Positions 1-5,572 of a stretch of DNA of 8,671 nucleotides are shown one piece after another (the first letter of the stretch is position 1; every line of letters starts with the position of its first letter). The notes below the pieces were generated by a model. That model was given only the letters and a program-made list of their open reading frames with translations. It searched no databases and was not told the DNA's origin. The DNA is taken from assembly GCA_050050615.1 (NCBI GenBank), contig JASFTV010000138.1:1-8671 (forward strand), given 5' to 3'. The stretch comes from JASFTV01 sp050050615. GTDB lineage: Bacteria; Desulfobacterota; DSM-4660; Desulfatiglandales; HGW-15. The position numbers and the translations under genes are program-made.

Positions 1-426
1 AGGCTTTAGGAACCAAAAGTAGAGCTTGTCGTTGAATTCGAAAAAAACCCGATTGATCGGCTCCAAAGGATCAGCGATTGTATCCAGTCTATCTTCCATC
101 GGGAGCCCATCACCCTCTGTATCGGGGCCTCCCCGGACTCCGTCTGATGCGCCTATTTCTAATTCCTTCTTTGGCTCTGCTTCCGCTTTTCTCAAATCAG
201 GAATCACGGAATGCTCTGAATCATCCCCCAGGTTTTTTGCTGATTCTGAAAAAATACCCTTTTTCGCAGAACCCAAATCAAGCTCAGCATCTATCTTTAG
301 AGGCCCGTTAGAGGGACTGACTGCGTCGAAGTTTAGCTCCGAAAGGGTTTCCCCAGAGAAGGAGGGTACCGCATGAGCGAACAAAGAGAAAACTACCGCC
401 AGGAGTATCCTGTAGATCTTTGGCAT
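1..426 (-). CDS. mlaA: MlaA (VacJ) outer-membrane lipid-asymmetry protein, partial (N-terminal 142 residues)
   Basis: Open from an ATG at 426-424 to the left edge, 142 codons with no stop, so the C-terminal part lies outside the window. MlaA is the outer-membrane component that takes mislocalised phospholipids from the outer leaflet and hands them to MlaC. Residues 1 to about 20 form a signal peptide (basic MPKIYR start, hydrophobic LLAVVFSLF, possible cleavage after AHA). Residues 119-142 carry the family opening DPLEPINRVFFEFNDK. Between them lie about 95 residues rich in Asp, Glu, Gly, Pro and Ser, which E. coli MlaA lacks. The visible part has no cysteine, so it cannot be a lipoprotein as E. 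coli MlaA is. An AAAGGA motif precedes the ATG. It begins 55 bases after mlaC and is the last visible gene of the mla operon. The identity rests on a short but characteristic motif plus the neighbours. Confidence 0.85.
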   Translation of the reverse strand, partial: MPKIYRILLAVVFSLFAHAVPSFSGETLSELNFDAVSPSNGPLKIDAELDLGSAKKGIFSESAKNLGDDSEHSVIPDLRKAEAEPKKELEIGASDGVRGGPDTEGDGLPMEDRLDTIADPLEPINRVFFEFNDKLYFWFLKP

Positions 427-481
427 CGGGGTGGGCTTCCTTTCATAGCGTCTTCTTGGGTTCCAGAGCTTCCAAAGGCTT

Positions 482-1084
482 CTATTCCTCGGCCACCTTC
501 TCCTGCAGTTTCTTTACCAGGTTCTCGTACGAAGATCTTGCCAGCATATTGTTGAACTGGACACGATAGTTGTTGATAAGACTGACGCCTTCAATGGAAA
601 TGTCGTAAACCAGCCAGTCCTCTTCTTTTTCCCTGAGTTTGTAAATAACAGGAATCTCAGTCTCCTTCGTGGTCACTATTTTCACTTCCACGACACCATA
701 CTCCCCGTCGATAACTTCCCCGGCATAAATGACCTTCTCACCTGCGTAGTCCTCCACTTTATCCATGTATGTGCGTTCCAATAGCCTTCCGAAAAGGGAA
801 ACGAACGCCTGCTTTTCCTCTTCGGTTCTCTTTAACCAATGTCTTGCAAGGGATCGGCGGGACATTTCTTTCCAGTCAAATCGCTCATCCACAGCCTTAC
901 GAATCAGAGATCTTCTCTCTTTTGCCTTGGCCGGATCTTTTAAGTTCGGGTCCGTTATGATGGCTAGAATCTTATCTGTGGTCTCCTTAATCGCGTCAAC
1001 AGGTGCACCTGCCCAGACCGGAACCACAATGGCGAAGGTCAGCAAAATAAAAACAAGACATTGGTAAAGATTTCTATGCTGCAT
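482..1084 (-). CDS. mlaC: MlaC, periplasmic phospholipid carrier (Ttg2D/toluene-tolerance family)
   Basis: A 200-residue secreted protein that shuttles phospholipid across the periplasm between MlaA and the MlaFED complex. Residues 1-25 are a signal peptide (hydrophobic VFILLTFAIVVPVWA, cleavage probably after A25). The mature part shows the family pattern: FDWKEMSRRSLARHW at 69-83, DYAGEKVIYAGE at 112-123, and the C-terminal block around DWLVYDISIEGVSLINNYR at 156-174. The length is normal for the family. The ATG is preceded by AGGGGG with a 5-base spacer. It lies 21 bases after the small ORF that follows mlaD and 55 bases before mlaA, so it is almost certainly cotranscribed with them. It ends in TAG. 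Nothing appears broken. Confidence 0.95.
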   Translation of the reverse strand: MQHRNLYQCLVFILLTFAIVVPVWAGAPVDAIKETTDKILAIITDPNLKDPAKAKERRSLIRKAVDERFDWKEMSRRSLARHWLKRTEEEKQAFVSLFGRLLERTYMDKVEDYAGEKVIYAGEVIDGEYGVVEVKIVTTKETEIPVIYKLREKEEDWLVYDISIEGVSLINNYRVQFNNMLARSSYENLVKKLQEKVAEE

Positions 1085-1105
1085 AAATGCCCCCTTTTGG
1101 ACTCC

Positions 1106-1225
1106 TCAAATTTTCTCAACCTTCGAAAACCAAGGCATGGAGCAGGCTTTTCTCAGGTACTGTTTTCTCCAAACCCAAAGAAGAGGAAAGAAAACGCCAA
1201 ACAGCCCCCAAGACCTTAGCATCAT
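1106..1225 (-). CDS. Small ORF of 39 residues between mlaD and mlaC, possible single-pass membrane protein
   Basis: I do not recognise this protein. The ORF starts at the first of two tandem ATGs (1225-1223) and ends at TGA 1108-1106. An AGAGGG ribosome-binding site (plus strand 1233-1238) sits 7 bases before the first ATG. It begins 18 bases after the mlaD stop and ends 21 bases before the mlaC start, filling most of an otherwise empty 159-base gap with normal operon spacing. The product starts MMLRSWGLFGVFFPLLWVW, a short hydrophobic stretch (about residues 6-19). A basic segment follows (R20, K21, R25, K26) and would favour a cytoplasmic C-terminus. It has four tryptophans, one cysteine and no MlaB/STAS features. 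A role beside the MlaFED complex is only a guess from position. It could also be a chance ORF in spacer DNA, but the spacing and ribosome-binding site argue for translation. Confidence 0.5.
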   Translation of the reverse strand: MMLRSWGLFGVFFPLLWVWRKQYLRKACSMPWFSKVEKI

Positions 1226-1243
1226 GACTTAACCCTCTATTTC

Positions 1244-1687
1244 TCACTCAACTTTTCCGAAGACATACTTGGAGATGAGTTGCTCAAAATCCACAGGCGG
1301 TTGGGTTTCGCGAATTCGGTTCCCGGGCGCAATGATCTTCTCAGACCCCCCAGGGGTTATTTCGATAAATTTCTCACCGATTAATCCCTTGGTTTTGATG
1401 GAAGCAATAGCGTCTTCCTGAATCTCGACAGCCTCAGAGAGGTTCATAACGACCCGAGCCTGATAATCTTCCAGGGTGATGCTCTTGACACGACCGACTT
1501 CGACGCCGGCTATCACGACCGTAGAGCCTGTTTTCAAACCGCCGCTGTTGGAAAAAAGGGCATAGACCTCGTACCCCTTGCCCCCTAGGATCTCCATCCT
1601 TCCCAGCTTGATAGATAGGTAACCAAGGCAGATGATCCCAGCGATGATAAACAAGCCGACCGTAAGCTCGATATCAAACTTTCTCAT
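1244..1687 (-). CDS. mlaD: MlaD, MCE-domain substrate-binding subunit of the Mla ABC transporter
   Basis: A 147-residue inner-membrane-anchored MCE protein. In known Mla systems MlaD forms a hexameric ring on the periplasmic side of MlaE and binds phospholipid. One transmembrane helix spans about residues 9-28. The MCE domain follows at about 38-115, with the typical GGLKTGSTVVIAGVEVGRV block and later KGLIGEKFIEITPGG. It is shorter than E. coli MlaD (183 residues), mainly at the C-terminus, leaving only a short tail after the domain. The ATG has a good AGAGGGG ribosome-binding site about 5 bases upstream. It lies 98 bases after the last mlaF coding base, inside the mla cluster. Confidence 0.95.
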   Translation of the reverse strand: MRKFDIELTVGLFIIAGIICLGYLSIKLGRMEILGGKGYEVYALFSNSGGLKTGSTVVIAGVEVGRVKSITLEDYQARVVMNLSEAVEIQEDAIASIKTKGLIGEKFIEITPGGSEKIIAPGNRIRETQPPVDFEQLISKYVFGKVE

Positions 1688-1777
1688 TTTTCCCCTCTTT
1701 GACCTTTTTCATTTTGGATCGCTCATAAATAAACCACCCAGCCTGAATTCTCTAAGCATCGAGTTTCCATCTCCCCT

Positions 1778-2581
1778 TTATTTGGGGGGGGCTTTTTTTC
1801 GCGCGCGCAGCGCCTCGACGAAATCAGGCCCGCTTTCCATATCTTGTGCTGACGATTCCATGCCTCCGGACAAAAAGCCTCGAACAGTAGGGTCTTTTGA
1901 GCCGAGGATTTCCTCCGGCGTTCCTTCGAACAAAATTACCCCATCGTGCAACATAGCTACCTTATTCACAATTTCAAAAATCCTTGGGATTTCATGGGTC
2001 ACAATGATCCCGCTAAAATTTAGGCGTTTATGACAGGAGTCAATGAGTTTCAGAATGGCCTGGCCTGTGACGGGATCCAAGCCTGTCGTCGGTTCATCGA
2101 AGAGCATAATCTCAGGCTCCTCAACCAAAGCACGCGCTAGGGCTGCACGCTTAACCATCCCACCGCTGATTTGTGATGGGTATTTTTCTTCTGAGTCTAT
2201 CAGGCCTACCTGGTCCAATTCATAGAGCACCTTTTCTCTGATTTTTCGTTCACTCAACTTGCTCTTCTCCCTCAATGGGAAGGCCACATTATCAAAGATC
2301 GTCATCGAGTCAAAAAGCGCACCACTTTGAAAAAGAAAACCCAACCGGTTCCTCAACAATAAAAGCTCTTTCGCCTTCAGAAAGCACAACTCTTTACCAT
2401 CCACAAGCACACGTCCTTGGTCAGGTTTCATCAAGCCGGCTACGTGCTTGAGGAGAACGCTTTTGCCGTAACCGCTCCTTCCGATCAAGGCGAGAATCTC
2501 TCCCTCTCCCACTCGGAGAGAAACGCCTTTAAGCACCTCACCACCGTCGAACGACTTGTATAGTTCTTCAACTCGGATCAT
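1778..2581 (-). CDS. mlaF: MlaF, ATP-binding subunit of the Mla phospholipid transporter
   Basis: A 267-residue ABC ATPase that powers lipid movement through MlaE and MlaD. Walker A is GRSGYGKS at 34-41, the Q-loop glutamine is Q85 in the MlaF-like segment FLFQSGALFDSMTIFDNV, the signature is SGGMVKR at 139-145, Walker B is IMLFDE at 158-163, and the switch histidine is H196 in VTHE. All catalytic residues are present. The ATG lies 4 bases after the mlaE stop, so translation is probably coupled; no strong ribosome-binding site is visible. The last codons (ARKKAPPK, then TAA) run through a cluster of simple sequence, A7 then C8 on the coding strand. Slippage or a base-call error there would change the tail but not the ATPase core. 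Confidence 0.96.
   Translation of the reverse strand: MIRVEELYKSFDGGEVLKGVSLRVGEGEILALIGRSGYGKSVLLKHVAGLMKPDQGRVLVDGKELCFLKAKELLLLRNRLGFLFQSGALFDSMTIFDNVAFPLREKSKLSERKIREKVLYELDQVGLIDSEEKYPSQISGGMVKRAALARALVEEPEIMLFDEPTTGLDPVTGQAILKLIDSCHKRLNFSGIIVTHEIPRIFEIVNKVAMLHDGVILFEGTPEEILGSKDPTVRGFLSGGMESSAQDMESGPDFVEALRARKKAPPK
1784..1808. repeat. Simple-sequence cluster: G8, C, T7, then alternating CG
   Basis: On the plus strand, eight G (1784-1791), one C, seven T (1793-1799) and CGCGCGCGC (1800-1808) follow directly on one another. They encode the last codons of mlaF on the minus strand, just before its TAA. Runs of seven or eight identical bases slip easily during replication and are also prone to sequencing error. 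Deleting one base of the G run would extend MlaF by about 17 residues past its normal end. Deleting two would add about ten. Confidence 0.9.
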
Positions 2582-2585
2582 GACA

Positions 2586-3371
2586 TCAGAAAAAGAAATG
2601 CGTTGAGGTTAAGAAATAATCCCATATGAGGATCAAGACTGCTGATAGCACCACCGCCTGAGTCGTCGCTTTGCTAACACCTTCAGCGCCGAATCCAGTG
2701 TAGTATCCGGTATAGTATCCTTGAAAACAACAAACCCATGCAATGAGCACCCCGAAGTTCAGAGACTTAAAGACCCCTTCGAAGACATCTTGCATCTCGA
2801 CATAGCTGATCATCTCTCCAAAATAGATGCCCGAGCTCACGCCGAGAAGCTTTACGCCAATCAGGTATCCGCCAAATATACCAACCACATCAAAAATGGC
2901 TGTTAACAACGGCAGAGAGATGATGGCGGCAAGGAGATTCGGAACAACAAGATATCGATAGGGGTTAAGACCCATAAGCTCCAAGGCATCTATTTGCTCG
3001 CTGATCCGCATGATCCCGATTTCAGCGGTTACGGATGAACCCGCCCTTCCCGTGACCATCAATGCGGAGATGACAGGACCCATTTCCTTAATAAGAGAAA
3101 GCCCGACCATGGGTCCCAGGAATGCGTCAGAACCGAAACGGCTCAGCGTATTGTATCCCTGATATCCAAGAACCATTCCTGTGAAAGCCCCGGTTAGAAA
3201 TATGACGGATATGGATTGAAACCCAATAAACTGAATTTTCTTGATGACCAAGGAGACCTTAATGGGAGGCGTTACGCTGTACAAGAAGGCCTTGGCAAGA
3301 AAGATGCCCATTCGCCCCAATCTAAGGATAAGACTGAGCACTATCTTTCCTAATTTCCGAACAAAGTTCAT
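2586..3371 (-). CDS. mlaE: MlaE, permease subunit of the Mla phospholipid transporter
   Basis: A 261-residue integral membrane protein of the MlaE/TIGR00056 permease family, which forms the lipid channel of the MlaFED complex. Hydrophobic segments lie at about 50-72, 88-106, 140-175, 205-220 and 236-256. The diagnostic block TGRAGSSVTAEIG is at 107-119, followed by MRISEQIDALELMG, the part that contacts the ATPase. Length matches E. coli MlaE (about 260), and there is no fused STAS domain to replace the absent MlaB. Near the C-terminus GYYT is repeated in tandem (218-225), reflecting a 12-bp DNA duplication. The ATG has no good ribosome-binding site nearby; the closest GAAGGG is about 17 bases upstream, and no other start codon lies between the upstream in-frame stop and this ATG. 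It is the first gene of the mla cluster, after a 440-base gap. Confidence 0.96.
   Translation of the reverse strand: MNFVRKLGKIVLSLILRLGRMGIFLAKAFLYSVTPPIKVSLVIKKIQFIGFQSISVIFLTGAFTGMVLGYQGYNTLSRFGSDAFLGPMVGLSLIKEMGPVISALMVTGRAGSSVTAEIGIMRISEQIDALELMGLNPYRYLVVPNLLAAIISLPLLTAIFDVVGIFGGYLIGVKLLGVSSGIYFGEMISYVEMQDVFEGVFKSLNFGVLIAWVCCFQGYYTGYYTGFGAEGVSKATTQAVVLSAVLILIWDYFLTSTHFFF
2697..2720 (-). repeat. 12-bp in-frame tandem duplication within mlaE
   Basis: Two adjacent 12-base units on the coding strand, GGATACTATACC and GGATACTACACT, agree at 10 of 12 positions and encode GYYT twice. They lie in the loop before the conserved (K/R)ATT motif near the MlaE C-terminus. Confidence 0.85.
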
Positions 3372-3700
3372 CGTACTGTGATTTATTGCCCTTCGACGAC
3401 CAAATCATAACCTTGAGCATTGTGCATCAGATGCAGTATCGTGATGCCGCAGGATGCCAAGGATAGGGTTTCCAACAGATTGCATCCCCAGGTTGCATGA
3501 TCCATTACCACGATCAGCAAACTTTGACAAGCCCCAACAGCTTCTTATGCAACTACCGATGCCTCCAAAGCGAGAGAGAGGTTCACTCAACAGTTATGAG
3601 CATCTTACAGGGGAGGGGACAGGTGTAGCCATGCACGCTTTTGTATGAAAGCTGTCAAGGCACAGGAACCAGCCGGTTGTTAGGCCGATCTTTCCCCAAA
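3372..3700. other. Gene-poor upstream region of the mla operon
   Basis: This part of the gap before mlaE has no ORF I would accept. A 61-codon TTG-initiated frame at 3590-3405 on the minus strand has no ribosome-binding site and no recognisable domain. The mla promoter should lie here, but I see no clear pair of hexamers. The nearest is TTGTCA near 3530 with weak downstream matches at 15 to 17 bases. The notable content is a cluster of GATGC/GCATC motifs close to mlaE, listed separately. Confidence 0.6.
3424..3486. promoter_or_regulatory. Cluster of five GATGC/GCATC motifs including a 13-bp palindrome, possible operator
   Basis: GCATC at 3424-3428 and 3482-3486, and GATGC at 3430-3434, 3443-3447 and 3453-3457. 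The first two form the odd palindrome TGCATC-A-GATGCA (3423-3435). Two copies are spaced 10 bp apart, one helical turn. The cluster lies 53 to 115 bases before mlaE. A 5-mer on either strand is expected far less than once in 63 bases, so clustering is real. A role as a regulator-binding site is inference; I do not recognise the motif. Confidence 0.3.
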
Positions 3701-3772
3701 GGATGGGTATGTTGCCCCGCCCATCCAGCATGTTTTTTCATGCTACCGTGCGGGGTTTCTCTCCTCCGCACG
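3701..3772. repeat. Three consecutive hairpins downstream of ldcA
   Basis: Hairpin 1: GGATGGG 3701-3707 pairs with CCCATCC 3720-3726, loop 12. Hairpin 2 follows with no gap: AGCATG 3727-3732 with CATGCT 3739-3744, loop TTTTTT. Hairpin 3 follows after two bases: CGTGCGG 3747-3753 with CCGCACG 3766-3772, loop 12. All stems are perfect. An alternative pairing, CCCCGC 3715-3720 with GCGGGG 3750-3755, would enclose hairpin 2 and break the other two. No uridine run follows on either strand, so it is not a standard intrinsic terminator. It could be a processed 3' end, an attenuator-like switch, or the relic of a palindromic mobile repeat. Confidence 0.75.
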
Positions 3773-3792
3773 CCAACATGATTCTTCATGCT
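3729..3792 (+). repeat. Imperfect 16-bp direct repeat, 48 bp apart
   Basis: CATGTTTTTTCATGCT (3729-3744) and CATGATTCTTCATGCT (3777-3792) match at 14 of 16 positions. The first copy forms most of the middle hairpin of the array just described; the second lies just beyond the array, next to the ldcA 3' end. Confidence 0.7.
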
Positions 3793-3801
3793 GAGCACTC
3801 T

Positions 3802-3827
3802 CATGTGAACTCACGGGTTGACACATG
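3802..3827. other. Hairpin over the ldcA stop codon
   Basis: CATGTG (3802-3807) pairs with CACATG (3822-3827), and inside it AAC (3808-3810) with GTT (3817-3819), leaving a 2-base bulge. The stem contains the ldcA TGA. No U-run follows on the minus strand, so termination here is doubtful. Confidence 0.35.
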
Positions 3828-4713
3828 GTTCTGTGGTCGATAATGTCATTTTTTCTGTATCGAGGACTGCCTGAGCACCGATCGGAAGAGCGATATTTTC
3901 AAGGCCGTGGCCTATGGGAAGCCCGCTCAATACGGGGACATCCAGATCAGAGATTCTGTCTGCCAGTAACTGGTCGACAGATGGCTGATCACCGCATTCT
4001 TCAAATCCGCCGGCGATCAGCCCGGCGCAATGCTCCAAAACGCCACACAATCTGAGATAGGTGAGCATTCGATCAAGCCGATAAAGCGGCTCCCCCCTCT
4101 CTTCTACGAAGAGTATGGCTCCTTTCAGAGAAGGCATGAAGGGCGTTCCTACCAGGTAGCAGATGAGGCTCAGATTTCCACCCAGGAGGATACCCTTGGC
4201 TTTCCCCGGTTTGATCACCCTCCCTCCGCTCAGACTGGCGGTGGTCATGCCGTCTGAGGAAACCAAGCTCAAAAAGGATTCAAAGTTCCGATGATCGTCT
4301 TTTGATAGATCCGTGATCACGGGGCCGTGAAAGGTCATAAGATCCGCTTTTTCATAGATGGCCAATAGAAGGGCTGTAATATCACTATAGCCCATGATTA
4401 TTTTCGGATTTCTGCGAATGAGTTCAAAATTGATCCTGTTGAAGAGCCTCATCGTGCCGTATCCACCCCGGGCGCAGAAGATCGCTCTTACCCGATCTTC
4501 CTGAAACATAGCATGTAAATCACTCAAACGGCTGTGATCATCACCTGCTAAATACCCTTGCCTGTCATAAAGATGGGATGAAACAAAGACTTTGAAGCCG
4601 GAAGATTCCAGGAGTGATATACCGGGTTGGATCTCGGATTGGGTTATCGGGCCAGCTGGTGCAATAACACCTACCCCGTCTCCTTGCTTGAGTCGAGAGG
4701 GTTTGATCGTCAC
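3811..4713 (-). CDS. ldcA: LD-carboxypeptidase, peptidase family S66 (murein tetrapeptide carboxypeptidase)
   Basis: A 300-residue S66 serine peptidase. LdcA enzymes remove the terminal D-alanine from cytoplasmic murein tetrapeptides so that the tripeptide can be recycled. The nucleophile is Ser110 in IIMGYSD, the Glu is in LFVEERGE (204 or 205), and His269 is in PIGHGLEN, giving the Ser-Glu-His set. The opening GDGVGVIAPAG and the RGGYGTMRL block (82-90) are typical. MccF-type immunity proteins share the fold, but the housekeeping context favours LdcA. There is no signal peptide, as expected for a cytoplasmic enzyme. It starts with GTG (4713-4711), overlapping the coaX stop by 4 bases, with AGAGGA 5 bases upstream, so translation is probably coupled to coaX. 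It is the last gene of the ftsH operon. Confidence 0.93.
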   Translation of the reverse strand: MTIKPSRLKQGDGVGVIAPAGPITQSEIQPGISLLESSGFKVFVSSHLYDRQGYLAGDDHSRLSDLHAMFQEDRVRAIFCARGGYGTMRLFNRINFELIRRNPKIIMGYSDITALLLAIYEKADLMTFHGPVITDLSKDDHRNFESFLSLVSSDGMTTASLSGGRVIKPGKAKGILLGGNLSLICYLVGTPFMPSLKGAILFVEERGEPLYRLDRMLTYLRLCGVLEHCAGLIAGGFEECGDQPSVDQLLADRISDLDVPVLSGLPIGHGLENIALPIGAQAVLDTEKMTLSTTEPCVNP

Positions 4714-5477
4714 TGATTCCTCTTAAAAATGATCATTAGACCTTCCAACGTCAGAAACTCCTCAACCTGGTCAATGGTCTCAGACTCTTCACGAATCAAG
4801 GGGGCAAGCCCACCGGTTGCAATCACCTTTAGATCACGCCCCGCCTCTTTCTTGATACGGTTTATAATGCCATCCACCAAACCAGCATAGCCATAAACAA
4901 TTCCTACGTTCATGCTGCTGATCGTGTCTTTGGCAATCACATTTCTTGGCTTGGCAAAAATCTCAATTCTCGGCAGTTTTGATGCTTTGAGAAAAAGGGC
5001 CTCGCAAGAAATGATAACCCCAGGAGCGATGGCACCTCCTGTATAGGCGCCTTCCTGAGATATGACATCAAAGGTGGTCGCCGTTCCAAAGTCCACCACC
5101 ACCAATCCTGTTCGGTATTTCTCATAGGCAGCCACAGAATTGACGATTCTATCAGCACCCACCTCTTTCGGGTTATCATAGAGGATCGGCATACCGGTAT
5201 TAAGTTCTGGGCCCACGATCATGGGTCTGATGCCGAAATAACGCCGGGCAAGCTCTTCGACAGTATAGATCAATGGCGGGACAACGCATGAAACAATAAT
5301 ATGCCCTATATCGGTCATGCTGATTTTGGAGGAGTCAAAAAGGTTTCCGATGACGATAGCCAGTTCATCTGCCGTAAAATCTCTTTCTGTTCTGATCCTC
5401 CAGTGGTCCAGGATCCGGTTTTCCTCAGTAACCCCCAAAACGATGTTGGTATTCCCTATGTCAATGCAGAATAACAT
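4710..5477 (-). CDS. coaX: Type III pantothenate kinase
   Basis: A 255-residue enzyme that phosphorylates pantothenate, the first step of coenzyme A synthesis. It belongs to the ASKHA superfamily. Visible motifs are the phosphate-binding DIGNTN at 6-11 (catalytic-type Asp6), GADR at 107-110, DFGTATT at 129-135 and GGAIAPG at 147-153. All family markers are present and the length is normal. The ATG at 5477-5475 is preceded by a GGA about 7 bases away. It follows folP after a 95-base spacer and overlaps ldcA by 4 bases. Type III kinases are not feedback-inhibited by CoA in characterised cases. No frameshift or truncation is seen. Confidence 0.96.
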   Translation of the reverse strand: MLFCIDIGNTNIVLGVTEENRILDHWRIRTERDFTADELAIVIGNLFDSSKISMTDIGHIIVSCVVPPLIYTVEELARRYFGIRPMIVGPELNTGMPILYDNPKEVGADRIVNSVAAYEKYRTGLVVVDFGTATTFDVISQEGAYTGGAIAPGVIISCEALFLKASKLPRIEIFAKPRNVIAKDTISSMNVGIVYGYAGLVDGIINRIKKEAGRDLKVIATGGLAPLIREESETIDQVEEFLTLEGLMIIFKRNQ

Positions 5478-5572
5478 GCTTCGATCCTTTTCCTTGGGGC
5501 TATATTCCCTTTATGGTCCTTGCCAACTGGTTTTACTCAGAGAGTGCATGAAAAAATGTCACATGCCAAAGC

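Noticed and set aside
26..376. 116-codon plus-strand ORF at the left end
   Set aside because: It lies opposite mlaA, whose signal peptide and DPLEPINR motif are clear on the minus strand; the Ser/Pro-rich product looks like a shadow.
3440..3470. TGGCAT...GC resembling a sigma54 promoter before mlaE (minus strand)
   Set aside because: The distance between the GG and GC elements is one base off the required spacing and the -12 element is poor.
3405..3590. 61-codon TTG-initiated ORF upstream of mlaE
   Set aside because: No ribosome-binding site, no recognisable domain, Cys/Ser/Gly-rich composition typical of a chance frame.
3678..3685. GTTAGGC resembling an integron attC core site
   Set aside because: No partner RYYYAAC at the right distance that would give the imperfect palindrome of attC, and no integrase or cassette genes.
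3701..3772. Hairpins as a rho-independent terminator for ldcA
   Set aside because: No T-run follows any of the stems on the minus strand; the only T6 is the loop of hairpin 2.
3818..3845. Plus-strand TTGACA followed by GATAAT, possible antisense promoter into ldcA
   Set aside because: The spacer is only 15 bases, it lies inside coding DNA, and nothing downstream on the plus strand is a gene.
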